This document shows, in pieces, positions 58,633 through 64,000 of a stretch of DNA of 64,000 nucleotides (within the stretch, counting starts at the first letter, position 1; every line of letters starts with the position of its first letter). The position numbers and the translations under genes were made by a program. Source of the DNA: Cyanobacteriota bacterium (GTDB lineage Bacteria; Cyanobacteriota; Cyanobacteriia; CACIAM-69d); NCBI GenBank assembly GCA_022402445.1, contig JAKRSF010000010.1, positions 62,001 to 126,000 of the forward strand. The letters are read 5' to 3'. The notes beneath the pieces were generated by a model. It saw only the letters and a program-made list of their open reading frames with translations. It was not told where the DNA came from and made no database searches.

Positions 58633-59781
58633 CTAGGCCGTTTGCCGCAGGGCGCTCAGGCAGTCGGTGACGGTGGCGATGACGCGATCACGATCGCCCT
58701 CGGTCAGTTCGGGGAACATGGGCAGCGACAGCACCTGATGGGCAAGGCGTTCGGCGATGGGCAGGTGGCCGGGGCGATAGTCCAGTCCCCGGAAGGCTTC
58801 TTGCAAATGGAGCGGCAGGGGATAGTACACCGCCGTGCCGATGCCGCGCTCCTGGAGGGTTTCCCGCAGGCGATCGCGCGGGGCGGGACCGGTGCCGTCG
58901 CCCACCCGGATGGTGTATTGGTTCCAGACGCTGGTGCCCCCAGCGATCGCGCGGGGTAGGGCAAAATCATCCCCCTCTAGGTGCGCAAGTCCTTGGTGGT
59001 AGTGGTCCGCGATCGCGGTGCGCCGCTGGTTCCACTCCGGCAGATGGGGCAGCTTCACGGCTAGTAAAACCGCCTGGACCGCATCGAGACGGCTGTTGAT
59101 GCCCACCGTTTCGTGGTAGTAGCGCTGGCGCATCCCGTGTTCCCGCAGCATCCGCAGGTCCGCCGCCAGGGTTTCGTCCGCCGTGGTGATCGCGCCGCCG
59201 TCGCCGCAGGCCCCGAGGTTTTTGGTGGGATAGAAGCTAAAGCAGCCCAGGTGCCCCCAACTCCCCACCGGGCGATCGCCCCATTGGGCTCCGGTGGCCT
59301 GGGCGCAGTCTTCGATCACCCACAGGTGCTGGGCCTGGGCGATCGCCATCAGCCGCTCCATATCCACCGGCTGGCCGAACAGATGCACCGGCACGATCGC
59401 GCGGGTTTGGGGCGTAATGGCCTTTTCGACCGCCGTCAGGTCCAGGTTATAGGTGGCCGGATCCACCTCTACAAACACGGGGGTGGCACCGACCGCCGCG
59501 ATCGTTTCCGCCGTGGCGATGAAGCTGAAGGGGGTGGTGATCACCTCATCCCCAGGGCCGATCTTGAGGGCGCGCAGGGCCAGGTAGAGGGCGTCGGTGC
59601 CGGAGTTGCAGGCGACGCAGTGGGGGCTGCCCATGGCGATCGCGAACTGGGCTTCAAACTGGGCCACCGCTGGACCGCCGATGTAGGCACCGGAGGCCAA
59701 AACCTCGAGAACGGCGGCGTTGGCGGCGGCGGCGATGGTGGGGTACTGATCCGTGAGGTTAAAGGCTGGGATGGGCTTCAC
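58633..59781 (-). CDS. DegT/DnrJ/EryC1/StrS aminotransferase
   Basis: 382 residues. This PLP-dependent family makes amino sugars. Features: PAFNLTDQYPTIAAAANAAV at the N-terminus, VACNSGTDALYLALRALKIGPGDEV, VIEDCAQATGAQ and the PLP lysine in CFSFYPTKNLGACGDGGAI. The substrate, and so the sugar made, is unknown; LPS, capsule or glycoconjugate synthesis are possibilities. It lies 86 bp after cbiD on the same strand, perhaps a loose operon with ureG and cbiD. Confidence 0.93.
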   Translation of the reverse strand: MKPIPAFNLTDQYPTIAAAANAAVLEVLASGAYIGGPAVAQFEAQFAIAMGSPHCVACNSGTDALYLALRALKIGPGDEVITTPFSFIATAETIAAVGATPVFVEVDPATYNLDLTAVEKAITPQTRAIVPVHLFGQPVDMERLMAIAQAQHLWVIEDCAQATGAQWGDRPVGSWGHLGCFSFYPTKNLGACGDGGAITTADETLAADLRMLREHGMRQRYYHETVGINSRLDAVQAVLLAVKLPHLPEWNQRRTAIADHYHQGLAHLEGDDFALPRAIAGGTSVWNQYTIRVGDGTGPAPRDRLRETLQERGIGTAVYYPLPLHLQEAFRGLDYRPGHLPIAERLAHQVLSLPMFPELTEGDRDRVIATVTDCLSALRQTA

Positions 59782-59866
59782 GCGCGTGGTTCACCGTGAC
59801 TGAGGGGCTGGGTCGGGCGGGAGGGGCGATCGCCTGTATGGTACAAAATTTTGCGTTTGCTGCGTT

Positions 59867-61048
59867 TCATCGGTTCGTTTCGGCATGGGGGGCGCGATCG
59901 CGGAGCCGCTGCAAAATCAAGTCGGCGGCGGCGTCGTGGGCGACGGGGGTTCCGGTGCGGTCAAAGAGCCAGGTGCCGATCGCGGGGGGGCGATCGCCGG
60001 GGGCCGTGCCGTATTTCTGGGCGTAGGCGGTGGCGCGGGCGGAGATGCGTTCCGCCAGATCCGTAAACACGATTTTGTCTAACTGGTGATCTGCCAATAG
60101 TTTCTGGGCTGCCGCGATCGTGGGGATCTCCGCCAGTTGCCGCAGCAGGGCCACCTCATCGCAGTGGCGCAGGGCCGCCGCCGTCAGGATTTCTAGCTTG
60201 CCGTCCGCCACGTGGCTAGAGGTGTTAAAAATGCCGCCCGCCAATTTAATTAATTTGCCGTGGTAGCCCAACAGCAGGATCGATCGCGCCCCCGCATCCG
60301 CCGCCGCCGCCAGCAGGGGACCGAGCCAGTTGCCCACCGACGCGATCGCGCCCGCCGGAATGCCCAAGGTTTCGGCCACGCGGCGGCCATTACTGCCAAT
60401 GCAAAAGGCCACATCCCCTTCCCCCGGCGGTTGAGACGCGATCGCGGCCCGCAGTTCCTCGCAAAATTCCGCCAGCCGTTCCGGGGCCGTGTGGGCTTCC
60501 ACGGTGCCCTGGGTGCCCAGAAGTGATAACCCTTCGATGACGCCGAACGCTTCATTAGAGGTGCGTTTCGCCAGCGATCGCCCCTCCGGCAAAATCAGCC
60601 GGACCGTGATGGCCCGATCGGGCGGCAGGAGCGATCGCAAATTCACCTCCAAAAGTTCGCGGGCATAGCGATAGATGGCCGGTTGCCCGTCCCCCTGGCG
60701 ACCGATGCCCTCGCCCCCCTCGATCGCGATCGCCGATTCTGGCCCATCCTCGGCGAGATTGCTTAATCGCACCCAGGCCCACACGGGGGTATGGCGCGTC
60801 AGATCCAGATTTGGCCCCGGATCACTGCGGGCGATCGCCAACGCCGTGCCCTCATCCAACCGCGCCACCTGCTCCAGGGCGATCGCGGCGGTGGTGCCAT
60901 CAAGCAAATCCAGGATGATCGGCTGATCGGAATCCTCACCGGTCCCGCCGAGCAGATGCCGCAGCGCCCCGCAGGCCGCCGCCGCCGCAAACACCGGCAG
61001 AATATAACCGGTTTTTTCCGCCATCTCAGGCGGCCTAGACTCTTCCAT
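59867..61048 (-). CDS. cbiD: Cobalt-precorrin-5B (C1)-methyltransferase
   Basis: 393 residues from ATG 61048; a second start at 61024 (MAEKTGYILPVF) is equally reasonable. CbiD methylates C1 of cobalt-precorrin in the anaerobic cobalamin pathway. Matching features are TGYILPVFAAAAACGALRHL, SDPGPNLDLTRHTPVWAWVRL, VEAHTAPERLAEF-like segment and KLAGGIFNTSSHVADGKLEIL. No other cbi or cob genes are nearby. It starts three bases after the ureG stop, so translation may be coupled. Confidence 0.93.
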   Translation of the reverse strand: MEESRPPEMAEKTGYILPVFAAAAACGALRHLLGGTGEDSDQPIILDLLDGTTAAIALEQVARLDEGTALAIARSDPGPNLDLTRHTPVWAWVRLSNLAEDGPESAIAIEGGEGIGRQGDGQPAIYRYARELLEVNLRSLLPPDRAITVRLILPEGRSLAKRTSNEAFGVIEGLSLLGTQGTVEAHTAPERLAEFCEELRAAIASQPPGEGDVAFCIGSNGRRVAETLGIPAGAIASVGNWLGPLLAAAADAGARSILLLGYHGKLIKLAGGIFNTSSHVADGKLEILTAAALRHCDEVALLRQLAEIPTIAAAQKLLADHQLDKIVFTDLAERISARATAYAQKYGTAPGDRPPAIGTWLFDRTGTPVAHDAAADLILQRLRDRAPHAETNR

Positions 61049-61051
61049 GGC

Positions 61052-61657
61052 CTAGGCGCGCCCCATCTGCTGTTCTACGAACTCCGCGATCGCGGGCAAC
61101 CCCTCCCCCCCCTTCAGGCAGGCAAACACAAAGGGGCGATCGCCGCGCATTTTCTTCGCATCCCGATCCATCACCCCCAGATCCGCCCCCACGTGGGGAG
61201 CCAAATCGGTCTTATTAATCACCAGCAAATCCGATTTCGTAATCCCCGGCCCCCCCTTGCGCGGGATCTTATCCCCCGCCGCCACATCAATCACATAAAG
61301 GGTCAAATCCACCAGCTCCGGACTGAAGGTGGACGCCAAATTATCGCCGCCGCTCTCCACAAACAGCAGCTCCAGATCCGGGAACTGCTGCTCCAAACCC
61401 TCGATCGCCACCAAATTCATCGATGCATCTTCGCGGATGGCCGTGTGGGGACAGCCCCCCGTTTCCACGCCCACGATGCGATCACGCGGCAGGGCCTCAG
61501 AGCGCACCAAAAAATTCGCATCCTCCTGGGTGTAGATGTCATTGGTCACCACCGCGATGTCGTAGCGCGATCGCAGGGTTTTGCACAGGGCATCCACCAG
61601 GGCCGTCTTGCCGGAGCCCACGGGGCCAGCGACCCCCACCCGAAATGGTCCCACCAT
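61052..61657 (-). CDS. ureG: Urease accessory GTPase
   Basis: 201 residues from ATG 61655-61657 (a longer frame to 61696 adds a non-conserved N-terminus). UreG is the GTPase that helps load nickel into urease. Visible motifs are the P-loop [54 protein letters not shown] (metal-binding Cys-Pro-His) and the G4 motif VINKTDLA. No urease structural genes or ureDEF lie beside it. It precedes cbiD. Confidence 0.96.
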   Translation of the reverse strand: MVGPFRVGVAGPVGSGKTALVDALCKTLRSRYDIAVVTNDIYTQEDANFLVRSEALPRDRIVGVETGGCPHTAIREDASMNLVAIEGLEQQFPDLELLFVESGGDNLASTFSPELVDLTLYVIDVAAGDKIPRKGGPGITKSDLLVINKTDLAPHVGADLGVMDRDAKKMRGDRPFVFACLKGGEGLPAIAEFVEQQMGRA

Positions 61658-61811
61658 GGCCCGATCCCTCCTCTCCCTTGATTCCACCGTCCACACAACT
61701 ATTCGCCAGGGCCTCCCCCTTGACCCTGCCTTAACCTATGGGCGATCGCCGCGCCCCGTGGCAAAATTTTAAGGACTTTTCCCGATTTCACCCCAGGAGC
61801 CAACCCCATCG

Positions 61812-62792
61812 ATGGCCCCCTCCACGACCTCTGCGCCCAAGCCCGCCTGGGCCGGTGATGACTGGCTCTCGCGCCTGGTCAACGGTTTAATTAATATCCG
61901 CCCCCTCTATGGCCTGATGAAGTGGCAGGCGCGGCGGGTGATGATCCGCACGGCGGAGCGCAATGGCATCCCCTGGCGGGCCAATGTGCAAACCCTCCAG
62001 GGGACGATCGCGGATTTGGAGCGATCGCGCGATCGCCTGACGGATCCCAAGCTGATCTATCCCGACTATTACCTCAAACCGTTCCACGCCTATGAGGCCG
62101 GAAACCTATGCTGGCTGGCGGCCCTGGAGGCGGCGTCGGCAACCCAGGTGGTGGGCCTGCGGGCCTGGAAGGGGGAACCGCTCCAGGGGACCGAGGGGGA
62201 GGAAAAACTCCGGCGCGGTTTCCATGAGGCCCTCGCGCCCCATCTGGAGGCCCACGGCGGGCCGATCGCGCGGGTGCTGGATGTGGGCTGTTCCGTGGGC
62301 CTGTCCACGCGATCGCTCCATGGCTATCTCACGGACCGTCAAGGCACGGCTCCGACGACCTTTGGCCTAGATCTGTCGCCCCACATGCTGGCGGTGGCTG
62401 AGGCGCTGGACCGCGATCGCGCGATCGCCCGGTGGATCCACAGCACCGCCGAAGCCATGCCCTTCTCCACCGGTCATTTTGATTTAGTTGCCCTGCAATT
62501 TATTGTCCACGAACTGCCCCAGCGGGCCACCCGAGCGATTCTGGCGGAGGCGTTTCGGGTGCTGCGTCCCGGCGGCATTTTGGCCATCACCGACAACAAT
62601 CCCAAATCACCGGTCATTCAAAACCTGCCCCCGGCCCTGTTTGTGCTGATGAAAAGCACGGAACCCTGGAGCGACGAGTTTTATACCCTGGACATGGAAG
62701 GGGCGATCGCGGAGGCCGGGTTTGAGCTGCGATCGGTGGTGCCCAGCGATCCGCGCCACCGGGCCTTAGTCGCGGTCAAACCCGCCGCCTAA
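61812..62792 (+). CDS. Class I SAM-dependent methyltransferase
   Basis: 326 residues. A helical N-terminal 140 residues is followed by the Rossmann domain: motif I VLDVGCSVGLSTRSLHGYL, TFGLDLSPHMLAVAEALDR, STAEAMPFSTGHFDLVALQFIVHELP, and EAFRVLRPGGILAITDNN. This fits a type 11 methyltransferase of unknown substrate; similar proteins are widespread in cyanobacteria and plants. It has no signal peptide. It converges on the partial NACHT gene at 62800 with a 7-bp gap. Confidence 0.88.
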   Translation: MAPSTTSAPKPAWAGDDWLSRLVNGLINIRPLYGLMKWQARRVMIRTAERNGIPWRANVQTLQGTIADLERSRDRLTDPKLIYPDYYLKPFHAYEAGNLCWLAALEAASATQVVGLRAWKGEPLQGTEGEEKLRRGFHEALAPHLEAHGGPIARVLDVGCSVGLSTRSLHGYLTDRQGTAPTTFGLDLSPHMLAVAEALDRDRAIARWIHSTAEAMPFSTGHFDLVALQFIVHELPQRATRAILAEAFRVLRPGGILAITDNNPKSPVIQNLPPALFVLMKSTEPWSDEFYTLDMEGAIAEAGFELRSVVPSDPRHRALVAVKPAA

Positions 62793-62799
62793 GTTCTCA

Positions 62800-64000
62800 C
62801 TACTCCAACGGCATCAGTAGGGATTTTTCCAACTCCGCCGCGATCGCCCGACTCGCGGGCATTGCCGCCTGGATGCACTCCACCAAAAACTGGTTATCGC
62901 GATAGAACCGGGCCAGGGTCCAGCGTTCATCATCATCCAGCGTCCAATCCCAGCCCAACTGCCGGTGCAGCGCCAGACATTGGCGGAAGCGATCGCCCCA
63001 GGCTGCCCCCTCCCGTCGCCACCAGTCCAGCAGCGCCTCGCGGCCCCCATCCAGCGGCGGCAACTGTTCCCGCAGGGTCGCCAAATCCGCCGCAAATTCC
63101 GGACTCAGGGTCAACTGCCGGTCAAAATCCAGCAGCATCCCGAACGACACCAAAGATTTCACGTCCGGGTGCTCAATGGTGGCATCGCAGGCCGTCAGCA
63201 CCCGCGCCACCGCCAAATCCAATTTCAACGGGGCCGGGAGGGTTTGCCCCAAACTCGGATCCAGGGCGATCGCCAAATTCATATCCCGCGTCTGGAACAG
63301 GGTGAGGTAAAAACTGCGCACCGCCGCCGGGGACACCCCCCCAAGGCCCTCCTGGACCGCCGCCGCCTGCTTCCGGGCGATCGCCCCCAGGATCCCCTGC
63401 AAAAACCCATGGCGCTCAATCACCCCATCAAGCTGCCCCTTCAACTGCTGCAACAGCACCTGGGGACGCGGCAGCATCTCCGACACCAGCAAAATTGTCT
63501 CCCGCCAGCGGGGCTCCGAAAACCGCTTCACCAGCCGCTGAATGGTCGGATCATCCCCCTGGGGCGTCGCCGTGGCCACCAGTTGGCGGGCCGTCAGATA
63601 TTCCTGGAACGTCAGGTGCGAAAAGGAATACACATCCCGCGCCTGCTCCACCAGCAGCCCATGCTGCAACTCCAGACTTTTTAAAATTTGCTCACTCTGG
63701 AGCCACAGGGCTTCCCAATTTTCCTCCTCCGGCACTAGCCCCGACAGCACTAGCCGATCCGCGATCGCGGAAATCGCCTCATTCTTCTCAAAAAAGCAAT
63801 TGCCCGCCTCAAAATTCGTCGCCGCAATACTGCACAGCAGGCCAATCTTGTCCGCCAGCTCCAGTTCCAGCTCGCCGCCCCCATCCCGCTGAATGCCCCT
63901 AGCGCTATCCCAACGCACCAGCAGCAGATCGAGCCCCGCCTGGTAGAGCTTGGAGCGCTTCGTGGGGAAGGTCGATCGCGCCTGAAACACCGAACAGACC
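62800..64000 (-). CDS. NACHT/STAND NTPase, C-terminal part only
   Basis: The open frame enters from the right edge; 400 codons are visible. The start, P-loop and effector are outside the window. Seen near the visible N-terminus: VFQARSTFPTKRSKLYQAGLDLLLVRWDS, then YSFSHLTFQEYLTARQLVATA, a signature of the winged-helix tail of cyanobacterial NACHT proteins. The remaining 250 residues are helical (PAAVRSFYLTLFQTRDMNLA and similar) and end LLMPLE. It could be a signalling or a defence protein. The stop lies 8 bp from the converging methyltransferase stop. Confidence 0.8.
   Translation of the reverse strand, partial: VCSVFQARSTFPTKRSKLYQAGLDLLLVRWDSARGIQRDGGGELELELADKIGLLCSIAATNFEAGNCFFEKNEAISAIADRLVLSGLVPEEENWEALWLQSEQILKSLELQHGLLVEQARDVYSFSHLTFQEYLTARQLVATATPQGDDPTIQRLVKRFSEPRWRETILLVSEMLPRPQVLLQQLKGQLDGVIERHGFLQGILGAIARKQAAAVQEGLGGVSPAAVRSFYLTLFQTRDMNLAIALDPSLGQTLPAPLKLDLAVARVLTACDATIEHPDVKSLVSFGMLLDFDRQLTLSPEFAADLATLREQLPPLDGGREALLDWWRREGAAWGDRFRQCLALHRQLGWDWTLDDDERWTLARFYRDNQFLVECIQAAMPASRAIAAELEKSLLMPLE

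Overview
The window is chromosomal DNA of a GC-rich, phycobilisome-containing cyanobacterium. The octamer GCGATCGC (HIP1) recurs throughout. Signature genes are chlH, chlI and chlB (chlorophyll), crtP and crtB (carotenoids), a CpcT-type and a CpcF-type bilin lyase, CP12, a GUN4-domain protein, a DUF4327 protein, an SLH-domain protein and a Yfr2-type small RNA. I cannot name the genus from the sequence alone.

Layout. 1-8.7 kb: an edge-truncated MOSC protein, a small secreted protein, a large SLH-anchored subtilase, two small cyanobacterial proteins, a TPR/glycosyltransferase-like protein and a secreted GUN4-domain protein. 8.8-12.2 kb: chlI, a CpcF-like lyase, a Yfr2 RNA, a HAD phosphatase and a small conserved protein. 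12.4-19.7 kb: purC, preceded by a Pho-box-like element, converges on the outer-membrane cluster bamA-lpxC-fabZ-lpxA-lpxB. 19.9-24.2 kb: chlH. 24.2-27.2 kb: an AT-richer accessory island with an Uma2 remnant, a class 3 lipase, two unexplained inverted-repeat structures and an Rpn/PD-(D/E)XK protein. 27.5-37.2 kb: acnB, a DUF29 protein, a peptidoglycan amidase, a diguanylate cyclase, ilvD, a divergent HTH/small-protein pair and CP12. 37.5-45.3 kb: an RTX-calpain protease, chlB and priA. 45.3-50.4 kb: a 1689-residue nSTAND-WD40 protein. 51.4-61.7 kb: purE, nagA, a second DUF29 gene, crtP-crtB, cpcT with an AI-2E-type permease, and ureG-cbiD-DegT aminotransferase. 61.8-64 kb: a methyltransferase and the C-terminal part of a NACHT-type STAND protein that runs off the window.

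How the genes fit together. ChlH and ChlI are two of the three Mg-chelatase subunits, and a secreted GUN4-domain protein lies convergent with chlI. ChlB serves light-independent protochlorophyllide reduction. The bamA-lpx block builds the outer membrane and its lipid A. crtP-crtB supplies the first two carotenoid steps. The most unusual items are a dispersed two-hairpin repeat that sits directly upstream of both DUF29 genes, an in-frame low-complexity insertion with a perfect palindrome inside PriA, a calpain-like protease with RTX repeats at the wrong end for classical type I secretion, interleaved inverted repeats with pseudoknot topology before the lipase gene, and the two STAND-type proteins. 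No tRNA, rRNA, CRISPR array or complete insertion sequence was seen.
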